Below, one piece after another: positions 50,477 through 63,300 of a stretch of DNA of 64,000 nt. The stretch is from Oreocharis arfaki (lineage: Eukaryota; Chordata; Aves; Passeriformes; Paramythiidae), in NCBI GenBank assembly GCA_013398015.1, contig VZRR01004735.1, positions 125,547-189,546 on the forward strand, written 5' to 3'. Positions within the stretch are counted from its first letter, which is position 1. Every line of letters starts with the position of its first letter. The position numbers and the translations under genes were made by a program. The notes under the pieces were generated by a model that searched no databases, had not been told where the DNA came from, and saw only the letters and a program-made list of their open reading frames with translations.

Positions 50477-53400
50477 CTGTTCATAGTTGGAGGAAAGAAG
50501 AATGACAAAAAAGAGACATAAATAAGATGCAGACAGAATTTTAAATGAAATCCATCTCCATTAGATTGTTTTCAAATGAGGAACCTGGACTGAGAACTTC
50601 TATATATACATTCACTGGATTTATGCGGAAAGGTTTTGATAGCAGGGGGGCTACAGGCGTGACTTTTGTGAGAAGCTGACAGAAGTTTCCCCATGTCTGA
50701 TGGAGCCAGTTCCAAGATGGACCCACTGCTGGCCAAGGCTGAGCCCATCAGTGATGGTGCTAGCACCCCTGGGGTAACATATAATTTATGTCAAATATCT
50801 ATATTGATCTTTGCCCTACGCTGGGATGGTCATTACAAACCATGGTCTAAGCTGGTTGGTTCCTGACCATCCTTGACCCATGTGGACATGCAGTCCCAAG
50901 AAATGCAAAAAAAAATCTGTTTTCCACCTCTCTGTTGAATCTGGGAAGTCAGGAATGATAGTGGGCTAGAACTGAAGATATGAAGCTTTCTTAAAGAATA
51001 TTAATATATGCTGTATACAATATATAATATTTTAATAATAATAACAAGAATTATTATCTTTCCCTACACCAACTTCTATGCTATAAGGGACACAAGCAAA
51101 ATCACAGGGGTATGCCCCTATTTTACATACAAATAACCGCATTTTATGTAAGGGAGAGAATAATTTTTATAGTTGCCTGATGTAAGGCCTTGATACTGGG
51201 ATATATCAGATTCCATTTAGAAAGCCTGTTTTTATAGTTACTAAAAATATCTCCTCTATCTGAGCAAAATTTCTGTGACAGCAGCTGGCATTTTATTTCC
51301 TATCAAACAGCACTTCACATTAGAAATAATAAAGAGCAGAAGAAAGGATTCAGATTATTCTCTATAGTGTCAACCTGCATGATTTTTATCTCTGAACTTG
51401 TTAAGCACAGCACTCTGGTACCGGGAGGCAATGTCTACATGGACATCACAATTAGAGTTTTATAAAGGAAAGCGTTCAGCCCCTATGGTTACAAATGGAA
51501 GCCTGAAAATATAACTGAAATGTGACCTGTAAGACTAAAAACCAGCAGGCAAATAAGCAGAATCTAATTTTACTAAGCATTTAAATTACTTTTTAAAATG
51601 AAACTCAAGATTTCAGAATACAGTTTTAGATTTTTGGGCACCACTGATTAGCCATATTACTGCTCAATGTACTGAGTGAAGATGTACATCAGTCAAAAGA
51701 GTGCACATTTTCCCCTCACAGGGCTAAGATGTGCAAACCACTTTGGAAAACAATACTGAAAAGAGAAAAAAGTTAAGTCTCATTTTAGTGCTAGTACACT
51801 GCAATGAACAAATCTGAAAATACATTAGCTGATAACTATTCAGAATTATTTTTCTACCATTTAAAGCTTCTCTACGGAGAGTGAAGATGGTCTCCTGTTT
51901 AGTTTGGAATTATTATAAATACCAAGGTCTTGACTTTCTTGGCTTTGTTGGAGGCTTTTTGGAGACCCAGAGAGCTATTATGGTAATGCAGTCACATCAT
52001 ACTAGACTGAAACCTGACCCATGGCTTTGAGGGCAATCAACTGAGCTGGCTAAAAGGTGGCAATATGAATTAAAGCTAAAGGCTTTGGCTGAGTGCAGCA
52101 CAGCCTCTGTTCTAACTGCTGTGGTCATTCTAAACAAAGCTGTTTACTTCCCTAGGCAGCAAAAATCAAAAAATAGTTCAGCCAGTATTTAAGCTGAACA
52201 TTTTTTGACTTAGCTGTTGGGGTAAAAATGCTGTGTATTTTGTGCTGGCTCTGTCTCCCTTTCATAAAGACACACACATTTAGATGTGTTTGGGATAAGG
52301 ACTGATGTTCTCTCAGTTACGTGGTTTCAGGAAAGAGCGTAACTGTTTCTCATGTAGAGCATCTGCTTCTTGAATGAAGGGCAGCAATTCAATTGTGTCT
52401 AGCAATATATTCATTAATTCAGTGCATTAATTCAGACTAAATTTGACTGTAACTATGAGAAAAGTATGCATGACAAACCCAGTAATATTTGCTTTTTGGA
52501 GGGATGAATAAACATTTTTCATGAAGTGAGATGCCTACTGTAATATGCTGAGCATCTTGAAATCCTAATCTCTTAAGTGTGCTATGTGCTTCTCAAGGTA
52601 TATTAGTATGATTTAAGAAATCAACCCTTGAATGATCCATGGAGACTTATGATTGCAAAAAAAGTAAAAAGTAAGATAAAGTTTTGGCTTTTACCTTTTG
52701 TCATCATACTTAAGCACGGCAGCTTTCTGTACTGACAGCATAACCTTTTTTAATCTTACATCTGAATATTTTTAATCTTGATTTAGAGCCTAAAACTTGT
52801 CCTTGGATTTGAATGAAATTGTCAGACATGGCACAAAATCATGACTGAAATATACACCCAAAACCAGGTATTGCTTAAAGAAGAGCTACATGGGGAGTTG
52901 CTCAAGTACAGCAAACACATCAAAGATGAGGAAAAAATAATTTGTAGAGGCAAGAGTATCTTAGTGTGAATTAATCCTGCGTCACAGATATGCCTGACAA
53001 TGAGATATAAAAGGCAAATTACTTATTATTTTCAAAGTATTAGAGCTATTCCAGTTGGCTGACATACAAATGAAAAGAATCCTGGTAATGCAATTATTAC
53101 ATATACATGGATGAACTGATCTGTGTTCAGGAACTGGCTAGGAGTTTAAAGTTAATTTTGCACAGTGATAACACATGTAATCTTTTGTTCTCAGACTTGT
53201 TAAATCCTTTGTTGTTTTCAGAGTCTGATGCTACTTAGCGGAGAATGACTTCCCCTAAGTCCATGAGCTTTAAAAACATCAGCTGAGCATGAAACTGGAC
53301 AGGTCCATGAGGGACTAGCTTGATCTCTGCAGCAAGAGATCACATGAAGGCTACTCTTCTCTTACTCAGGAGACTCTGCACACCTGAAGTCACTGAAGAA

Positions 53401-56400
53401 ACAGGACCTCAGAGGAAACTCTCTGATGCAGAGGACTCTACCCAGACACATTGATACACCTTAGCATGTGAAAACAACAGCACGGGGAGAAGGCCCAGAT
53501 GCATAGTTCATGTGTTCAAAACCTGTGGCTCCTAAGCATGGTTTGTACCCCTGAAAACACCTGCTATTTCCACTCTCAGGTACTTAAAAAACATTGCCTG
53601 GTGTGAAGCAGCCCACAGTGTGTCACACTGACTGACACAGACCAGTCCTATTGTGTTCCTCCTGTTCTAGCTCTGCCTACCCTCGCACTGTGTTTTTCAC
53701 TCTGAATACCTTGGACTATGCAACTTTTTGCATATCTGACAAGTGCCACGCTCATGCATTCCTTCCACAGAAGAATGGCTATGGAAGTCAAAGTGGACAA
53801 TTTGAAACGCTGGGTTAACTTTTGGATTGAGTTGTCTCCTTCAGTACTTGTCTGCTCTCGAGTAGACTGTCCAAGCAAGAATTCTTGATGGCAAGGGCTA
53901 GGAAGAGCAGAGTAAAATTTCATTGTCCTTCTCTGCAATGACCCTAAGGGTGGGGAATGGAAAATCAAGTGTTCTTGCATGTGGTCAGGACCTGCCCTTG
54001 GAACTGTTTCCTAGCCTTGGTGACTACCTTAGCACAGTAGCTGGGATCCTCCACAATTTCAGTCTCTAAGCAGATCCTTGATTTTGTGGAATCCCATGGA
54101 GTTTGAGACAGGCTATTCCTGGAGGAGTTCAAAACCTTTCAATTTCACTACAGCATAACTGGCTCTCCAGTGGCTGCCATGCCTTCCTCCTTGCTGCATT
54201 ACCAAAGCCACGTCTTCAAGTTTGTTCTCACATACTGCCACAAAATCTGCCTTAGTGGACAAGTGCAACATGTCCAAATCCTGTCAGGACTTAAGTTACC
54301 TGAAATTTAAGTCTAAATCCATCATTTTGATTAGATAGAGCATATAAAAATACAAGAATATAAAAGATGAAGATTGCCCATGTTTCCTTGAAAAACCATT
54401 GCACCACTGCCTTCAGAGTAAGTAACTGGTACACACTCATATTCAGAAATTTCTCACTACGGGCAATCTCACCTACATTCAGAAAGAAGAAGAGGTATCA
54501 AAATATTACAAGTAGATTTAATTCTTTGACCAGTAGCATGAAACAGTGGGCAATTCTAATGACAGATGATTTTGGGATGGTTACACCTTCATGTGAAAAT
54601 CAAGGTGTGTACTTATGCGTAGGAGCAATGGCATAGCAAAAATACGAGTTTTTCTAAATGTTGAGGTATGTTCTGTGATGCAGGTGGAAGAGGTGTTTTT
54701 AACCTCTCAGCACTACCTGCCCACAAACTATCAGAACAGCAGGAGCTTCATCAGATACTTCTTCAACTTACTATTTTCCAAAAGTACAGAGTATTTGAAA
54801 AAATTATAACCTTTGCCTACATTTTCAGAATACTCAAGTCACAGACTCCTGGAAATGGAAGATAACAGAAACCGATTCTGTCATGAGTGTGGCCCTTAGC
54901 AAGGAAAGAGCTCTCTGCAGTTCAGTCTGGAGCAGTTCCACTTGACTAATTTAAGTGTGGGGGTCACTGAAGTGGTAACAGCATTTCTTGTTTTCCAAAT
55001 ATAGCAGCTGGACTGCAGTGACTCTCCCATATGTGAATACTGTGACTTACTGCACTCTGATAACTTTCATCTGCTAGGGGACACAAAGTCCTCTGAAAAG
55101 CCAGCAAATCCTGAAGGAAACAGGTCAGAGTGTCACGTTAAACAGCAGGCAAACAAACCAGCTAATTATGCTTTTCTTCAACATAGAAGATACGACAAAA
55201 CCAACACTAAGCATACAGCAAGAATTTTTGTTCTTCGGTCAGTCTGTCCGCACTGTTTCCTTTGATCAGTATGGGTTTTTAAAGAAAGAAAAAGCCAAAA
55301 CTACTCACAGGTTGATTCTGCCTGCTCTGCCCACCTCTCAGGAAAGGGATACAAAGAGAATTACACCTACTGTCTGTGCAAGATGCCTCTTGGCACGGAA
55401 GGTGCTACCATAATCAAATAAATTGTTCTGCTAGGAAATGCTAACGGTCTGCTGTTTTCTTGAAGGATTAGAGGTTACCAAACAAGAATAACAAAGAAAA
55501 TGTTACATCCACTTAAGGTTCTCAGTGAGATATATCCTTTATTATAATTACTCTCAGATTATTACATCACTGAAAGAAATAATGCTTTTGCTCTACACAT
55601 CTTGCCTTGTCCATACCCTTGTATCACCACAGCTATTAGATTACTGCTGCTCTTCTTGTGTATTACCGTTTTCTTCTCTGCCCGACCTCTTTCTTTTCAT
55701 ATCAGCTTTGTAAGGGTGAAAAATTACTATAAAGAGGAACTAATTTCTTTCTTTCAAATACCTCCAGACAACATAGTTATCTGCTTCACAAGATGACACA
55801 GAAGTTTACAAAGTACATCATTATTTGATCAATAGAAAAAACTGTACTGTTTTGGTAGCAATACAAGGGGAATCTCCCCAAGTTTCAATACGGACAGTGG
55901 AGTCAGACTTCACAGAAAAGATTTTTCCTGGGGATGCCATTAGGTGTATGTAGGGATGGTTCAGAAGGCGGCTACATGTGGGATGTGAGGCAGGGATGAA
56001 GGAGGTCACACCCAGGACAGAAGTGTGACTGAAGGCTGCCTTCTGAGCTGGCTGAGGCACTGATCACTTGGTGTGACAGCTTGGACCACGCCTTGCTGGC
56101 TGCCGGTCCGATCTGAGTCACGCTAGGAAATGCGGACAACACAAAGCAGTGAGAAGGGCAAACCTATTGCCAGGAGTTGTTTTTACGCTGAAATTGCATC
56201 TAGGATGATTTCTAGGCCAGCAGGTCATAGTGAGAGCACACTACAACACGTAACAACATGGTAGAAACAGTAAAATTTAATGATAAGCACCTTTTTGCTG
56301 TTATTATTTGTTTTTCACTTAAAAAAATTAGCAGCCTGGGTTAGTAAATTTTAAAATTCCTAATAAGCTAGAGTGAAAAGTAGGTAGCAGATTTAAACGC

Positions 56401-57298
56401 TCCTGAATTTATGGAGCTATACTTCTTTAGGCTATACTTTACCCTAACTTAGGCTATACTTCTAATATCTGTGAATCTTCCAGGCTATACTTCTAATATC
56501 TGTTTCTAACTTCTATTGATTCCTACCAGATTTTGTACTGCTGTTGTCCAAAACTTACAGATTTTGAATTAATGAGGCTTTAATGCATATGCATAAGTTC
56601 TATTGTGATTAAGAGGTAACTTTATTACGTCTTTATATAATTTGTTGAATTAATTGCCTTAGTTATTGACAAGGGAAGCGGCAAAACAAATAAAAGACTG
56701 CACTCAAAGACTGACATATATGTAATAGATGTCAACTATGTATTGTGTTATTGGTGTAAAACAATGACGTTGGTAAAACAGTGGCATTTTGCATAAATAA
56801 GACATTACCAACTCAACAAATTAATTATCTCGAACAAGGAATTATTATCTCTTCTGAGCTGTTTCAAGGGAAAGTACATTGTTCCGTGCTCCTCAGGATC
56901 CAAAACCTTTACATGTTTTCCTTTTCCACAACAGTTAATCCCAAAGTGACTCAACCAGACAATGGCAATACACAGAGGCACAAACGCACTACATTTCTCC
57001 ACAGTCTGGATGCTTTGCTCTTTTGCAGTCAGTGACTACTGCCTATTGCTGTGATTTTTATTTCTATTGCTTTACATTTCTGATTAGTTTTCATTTTGAT
57101 TTGCTAAGTAAGTATCACACGTATTCAACAGAGAGGGCCAGACCACAGCAAAGTCAGGAGAAGTGTTTAGAGATCTTATTCTGCACAGTCTTGCAATTCA
57201 GGACTCTATTCCCAGTTCCTAGTGTTACAATTATGTAATGTCTGGCCATAAAACTGTATGGGATGTCAATTTACTGTTCTGAAAAGAAGAACACTTAC
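50477..57298 (-). other. PHACTR1: PHACTR1 6.8-kb intron
   Basis: Bounded by donor gtaagt at 57298 and acceptor gaacag at 50477. It is AT-rich with an AT-only patch at about 50998-51060 and a small cluster of repeated units at 56414-56503. I recognise no interspersed repeat, RNA gene or exon in it. Confidence 0.8.
56451..56503. repeat. 22-bp repeat, two exact copies plus partial copies
   Basis: The unit aggctatacttctaatatct plus gt occurs at 56451-56472 and 56482-56503. Shorter related pieces (gctatacttctttaggctat) lie just to the left from 56416. This looks like local slippage or unequal exchange. Confidence 0.85.
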
Positions 57299-57379
57299 CT
57301 TTATCAAAAATTTCTTTCAGCACTCCTCGTTTTATAAGCTCCTCTCTGCTTTGCCTCATTGACATTTTTCTTTCCAAAG
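57299..57379 (-). CDS. PHACTR1: PHACTR1 exon encoding the N-terminal RPEL motif (RPEL-N)
   Basis: This 81-bp exon runs from acceptor ...ttacag to donor gtaagt, phase 1 to phase 1. The first codon (Ala) is split with the exon to the right, outside the window. It reads LERKMSMRQSREELIKRGVL followed by an acidic tail ending in Asp-Lys. This is the divergent N-terminal RPEL of PHACTR proteins: the usual RP pair is RQ, while the E-E-L and the following basic turn are kept. In the family this motif binds G-actin and lies next to a basic nuclear-import signal, so actin binding controls nuclear entry. No stop or frameshift is present. Confidence 0.95.
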
Positions 57380-60300
57380 CTGTAAGCAAAGGATAAGGGT
57401 CAATATAAATAGAAAAGAAGGGAAATTATTGTTTTAAAAGGCTCCATGCCTTTTAAAGGCATTTAAAAAAATGCTCTTTCTCCTCTTCAAGTCAATGGCA
57501 GTTTAGCATCTACAAATAAAGGCTACTGGTAGTCCAGAGAATCTGTCTGCTGCTGTAGTGTAGCTGTTATTGACAGAAATGGCAATACACTGACTGATCT
57601 GAGGGCATGTCTGCACACCCATTGCTTGATTTTGACACACGAGCCAAGCATTTCTGATTTCTGTGGAAAATTAGAGACAGCAAAGGGAGAAAAAGGAAAT
57701 TAGTGCAGAAGCTGGAAAGGGAAGGGTAAGAAAGAACGCAACACAAAGGCTCAAACCAGGGAAAGATGTGGCCAAGAACACAGCCACAGACTGTGTCCAG
57801 GCTGTGGAAGAGAATGGAAGCCAAGGCTTCTTTGCCACTTCCTCCAGTGAGGGCAGATAAAGGTGTTTGGGACATTGCAAAAATGAGCTGTTTAATAGAG
57901 CCTTCTCTTCCCTGGAGGGTGTTTTCCCTAAAGAAATGTAAAGGAGGGAAACTCCAAGAGAGCCACTGCAATTTACACCAGATCTGAACAGCTCGAGTTC
58001 TGTATTGGCTGCTTGGAGACCACAGTCACTGAGGCAGCAAAATAACAGACAGAAAATACATGTTTCTTTAGTGCAGGAGTAATTAGAACAATGTCCAATT
58101 AACCAAAACACCACAAAGGACACACACACAGGCAAAGACCTGAAAGCCAGCAAGCCAGGGGTGCAAGAAGCGAAGGAGTGGCTGCGACTGCACCCGCTCT
58201 GTGAGAAACATGCCTGTGCCTGCCAAAAAAGAGGCACAGTCAAGGGCAAATCGCTTCTGCCATGTGCTCCTCTATCAGACCCAGCACAGATGCACGCACA
58301 CATAAATGAACTGGGACTTAGCATCCTCAGCCTGCCCAAGGCAGATTTAAAGCAAAAGAAGCTTGGAAACCCTCTCTCCTTCCTTGAAAACAGGAGGGTG
58401 CAACCTTTCTTGGTACTGCTGTGTGTCGACTGTTCCCACAGGGACACATATATCTGGTGAATTAGCCACGCTTACACCGGCACACTGCACTCATTGCAAC
58501 TTATTTGTGGCCAAATACTTAGGGCTCAGTATGAACAAGGCCAGCTATGCTTCACTCTTCTCCATAAGATAAATTGAGGCTTCTCTCCTTCTAAAATCAG
58601 TTTTGAGCACATATTGTTTGGGACAAAGATGACCAGTATGTACAGTCAGAAGCTGATTAAAAACCTGGTCTCCCCAGGGAGAGACACACTCTCTGAACTT
58701 CATCATGGATCAGAATTAAAGGCAGGTCCCTTTGCTGAAGCACAAGGCCCCACACCCATTAACCAGCCACGTGATGCAGTTTGATTTTGGAGGTTGTTAA
58801 CATAACAGCCACAGCATTTTCCAGAATGCCTTAAACCCATTTGAAGAAGTGCTTTAGGCACCTCAACTGACTTTCAATGAAACACTGATTTCTAAGTTTC
58901 TAATATGCTTTTGAAAAAAAAAAGGCCCAACAATCAAACTCTGGACTCACACTGCAGACTGCTCCCCAAGCTGCCTTTTCCCTGTGCTGAAGGGGTCTTG
59001 TTCTGGCACAGCATTTAAAGCTTTTTCCTCTTCCTCCTTAAGAACAGCTGCCCTCAGACCTTCCAAAAAAACCCCAGAACAAGCTGCAGCTAATTCCTGA
59101 GCCTTCTCCCACCAAAGAAATTGTTAGAACTCTGAGTTTAAAGAGCAATTTGGTGGCACCCAGCACCTTTTCCAATAGGCCTCAAAAAGTGTAATTTTCT
59201 GTTAGAATAAGCAGCAATCTGAACTTGCTCTTCAGTGGGAAACCAAGCTGGGAGAATCAGCAGCAAAGCAACAGTTTCTGCATATAGACAGCAACACTAC
59301 CCGCAGAACAAAGGCACAAGCAAATTCTGTTTCTCTACTTGACCATAGATGGCTAAGCAACAGATCCACATTTTACACACAAATTCATTGGCACCCACCT
59401 GGGTGCACTGCCTCACCCTCCTGCTCAGTTAAGAGCTGGTTATGCAAGGTAGCAGCATTACTACTGATTTCACTCACGGCTAGGAGGTCCCACCGCATTA
59501 TCACAGTACTGGTAAGATACACAGTAATTTTGCAGACTGGAGTTAAGGCTTTTGGGGAATCAGGTGCTAAAAAGGGCTATCAGGACATTTAGAAGAAGTG
59601 TGGGAGCGTCTCTTCCAAACCAGTTGCTGAGGAAGACCCTCCAGTAGTGACCAAGACTTCTCAAAGTAGCAGACTATTTTTTCAGTCGGAGAATTTCAAA
59701 GATAGAATATCTTCGGATATATTTGGAAGACTGTATACAGGCTTTTCAGATACTCCCTATTGTAATCTGCTTGTGTTCAAGAATGAAAAACCCACAGCCC
59801 TCAAGCTGAAGCTCAGACAAAACCAATTTTTTCAGTTTCTAAATCCTTTCTAAGTAGGTACAGGACTTATAGTATTAATTATTTTCCCACTAAGCCAGTT
59901 TAATTAATAAGATATTTAAAGGAAGGGCATGCTGGGCTAAGAGCAGCACTGAATGATAATAACAGATGTTATACTAAAACTATGGAACATGTTGCCTTTC
60001 TTTAATACAAATCTTCCTCCCAAACAAGTGTCGTACACTTAAGTGCATAACCTGCTATGCTACTGCTGATCAGATGGGAAAAAACCCCAAGTACTTAGAT
60101 GCAGAACTCATTAGGATCTAACAGCCTGAACAGTGAAATGCTTTACTTGGTCTGAACTTCTCTGGCAAAGATTGTCAGTTCTTTTATGACGTGTTTTTCT
60201 TTTCAAGCAGAAAGCTGGTATAAAATAAATTCATTCACTCTCCACTGAGAAGGAATACATTTACAGCAAAGGATAAATATAAAACTTTGAATTAATCCTT

Positions 60301-63300
60301 GATTCAGGAGAACCGTGTAAATTCTGAGATGGGAAAAAATGAAATATAATTAATATTTAAGAAAAGATGTATTACTTCATTAGTGATTTTCCTTGGTGAT
60401 TAACCTCATTTTTTTTTCATTTGTACAACCTTCCGGGAGATTAAAAATAAGCATTAAGCCCTCTTTATGGGATCTACTTATGCCAGAAACTAGTTACTGT
60501 AACAAATTCATCCACTCTCCAAGAAACTCTCAGTCACTAGTTTATAGAAATGAGCCTATGTGTATTTTATGATAGAAGTGTACAGATTTTTCCAGTGTGC
60601 TCTGCAGTACGCTGTTTCTTTTATGCTTTGATGAAAAAACAGTGGGAAATGTTTCTATAAATGTTTCTGAGCTGGTATTTTTGAACTTGTCCCTCTGGAG
60701 CAGCACCCCTCTGCTGTTCAAGCAGAGTTTTTCTCTGTGGCAGACCCATTAAGATCAGTAAAGCCTTGACAGGGTCAGGAGGAGTTCCTGCCCCTCCATT
60801 CTGGAAATCAAACTCAGTTTTGTCTTTATTCCTTTAGTAGGCTGCTGTGCTCCGTGATGGCAGCGGTTGTGGGCTGCTCCTCCAGCTGAGAAGGCGAAGC
60901 TCGCCGCTGCCTCCGTGCCAAGCGCTTCTGCTGCTCCATTAACCAGCCAAAGAGGCATTTATGCAGTCAGGACACACAACCTTTCTGTCCTTCCATCCTT
61001 CCCTCCAAGACAAAAACATCTCAGATGAGCTATTCCAACCCGCATCTGTATGAGACAGTAATAAATTAATAATAAATATTATTATACAAGATAATAATAA
61101 ACTGTCCTCCTTCGCAGCAATTGTCATGTTGCTGCTTAAACCAAGGGCTGGACTGAATAAACAAGTCCTGCCCTTTTCATCTGACAACTGAAACTAAATC
61201 CCAGTCTGTGCTGGCCAGTTGGATCTTAGCCTTGCTTTTTTCTGAGGTTGTCCTTGGCCTTTGTCTTAAAAAGCACTGGGGGATGCTTTGCATGAATTCT
61301 TCCTTTCAAAGGCCACTGTAATTTTCACAACGATTTTAGAAAGCAAACGTTGTTATAGGATGAAGCTGAGAGCAGGAGCTTTCTGGTGCATCAGTTATAC
61401 TTGCTTTCAGTAGGAATCTGCTTTGCTAATAATTCAGATCTGAATAATTAGAAACGAGCAAACCAATTGTTTTGCACAGTGTTCAGATAAACAACCATCA
61501 ATGTTTTCTTCAGATTTATAAGGAAGAACAGATTTTCACATGTGATGGATTATGTATTAAGTAATGTTACATAATTTTGTAATTTTCCCAACTACTTAGA
61601 CTTTCTTAGCAATCAAATGGAGCAGGATTCAGCTGACACAAATCATTACAGTGTGGGCTTCTGCCTCTGAGCTGGCCGCCTTATATACTAAGAGCAAGTC
61701 TTGGGCATGATTAACCTCTGACTAATGTATGAATCTAAACAAGACTGAACTGCACCTTGGAAGTGCCTGTTAGGCTTCATTGACTGTAAAGAAAGTTAAG
61801 GGTGAGTAGTAGTAGTGAGATAAAGATGCATAAAAATACGACTGAATATACTCCTGAAATCAAAACTGACTGAAGAGAATAGTTTTAAGAAAAGAAATGC
61901 TGCTGTAGATGGAAGTCTTAGACATAGCTGAGGAAAATGTAGATGTGCCAGCTCACAGAGAGCTCCATTAATTTTGGGATTGTTTCAATAGCTGTGGCAT
62001 GACACCCAGCGCTGCTGCTGTGAGCTTGGGGCGTCACCAATGCCAAAATATAGCTTGGTTGAAATAAGTGTATTGCTTTGCTCATTGCTAAACATGAATT
62101 TTGCTTGGGTCAAACATGCATAGTTCTCTTGAAGCCTGAGGAAAGTAAAAATATTCCAACAGATTTCTGTTTCTTTGAGATTTAAAGTTCCTTACAGAAG
62201 TTTTGAGTATCTCTAATACCAGCCTGGGTTTTCCTGCAACAGTACCATCTACAAAATCTAATTCAGACAGATTACTACCTAGACAGGACCAGGAGCCTCT
62301 TTTTGTCTGTGTGTCCGCCCATGACATTTCTTGTTCTGACTGTAGCCTAGCACTGCCATTCTATGAGATAGGATAGTCTCCTTCTGATCATCATCAGAAG
62401 AAAAATAGGCTGGTATAAAAGGTTAAGCTTGATTTTAAAAAGTGTATAGAAGCACCTCTCCAAATCAGCTGACCAAATAAACCCCCTTCAGTATGTGAAT
62501 CACTTGGAAAACTTCTGTGGCATGTGCTATGAGACAAACTAATAACACAGAAAAACCCCATGGCATTGATGCCACGCTAATGCACAACTCAAAACACTCT
62601 TCAAGCGAACCAGGATCATCATTATAGACGTGGGAAAGTGAGGTACAGACAAGCTGAAACAACTTGGAATGTCATCTGCTACACCAGTGGCAAAGCATTA
62701 ACAGCACTGTTCTGTGACCAGGGGCCAACACTCTAGGCTAGGAAATGACCATTCTAGACTTAAAACTTGTTACTGTAATCAAGGCAAATAAAATAACAGG
62801 AAAAAGTGGCAAAAGAAAATTAAACCACTCCTCCCCGCCCCCCTCTGATTAATTTTATTTTATTTCCCTTCCAGTCTTGCAAGTACAACTGGATTTATTT
62901 TAGATTATGACTATGTAAAAGCATAGAGAAGATGATATCAGGACATCCTGCTTCCACTCATATTCAGATCAGCTCAAGACAATGGTCCATTTCTAGTTAG
63001 CAGCACTGGACTGAGAGCATGATATATCTTCATTCGTGATAGGTAAGCCTTTGAAATCACACTGTAAAAATACACACATTCCTTTAAGAGTGCTGGATCA
63101 AATCTAAAATTCCTAGTTACTAACCAGAAGAGTTTAGGAGGTATAACAGTTGGCACACCTGGTAACTACAGATAAAAATTCAATCATCTCTTCCTTACTG
63201 ATTGAGACAGAAAGTAAAATTGAGGAAGAAGTGAAAGCAGCCTTAAGAAAACTCTAGACTTGTACTGATCGTTACTACTCTAAACTGTTGGAGGACAGAC

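Larger units (their letters stand above)
2682..57379 (-). other. PHACTR1: PHACTR1 gene, internal part (7 coding exons in view)
   Basis: Seven minus-strand exons translate into a collinear protein matching the phosphatase and actin regulator family. The closest match from memory is PHACTR1: RPEL-N, proline-rich middle, acidic run, then RPEL repeats. Every exon has AG acceptor and GT donor, and all phases join without frameshift or stop, so the gene looks functional. PHACTR proteins bind G-actin through RPEL motifs and protein phosphatase 1 through a C-terminal region, linking actin monomer level to PP1 targeting. In this window only the middle is present, about 407 codons including a probable cassette exon. 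The start codon and 5' exons lie to the right of the window, and the fourth RPEL, PP1-binding C-terminus and 3' UTR lie to the left. PHACTR2, 3 and 4 were considered; the middle region and the wording around the acidic run fit PHACTR1 best. Confidence 0.93.

Noticed and set aside
61067..61084. Perfect AT palindrome (taataata, aa, tattatta)
   Set aside because: Short AT-only palindromes are expected by chance in AT-rich introns; no larger structure surrounds it.
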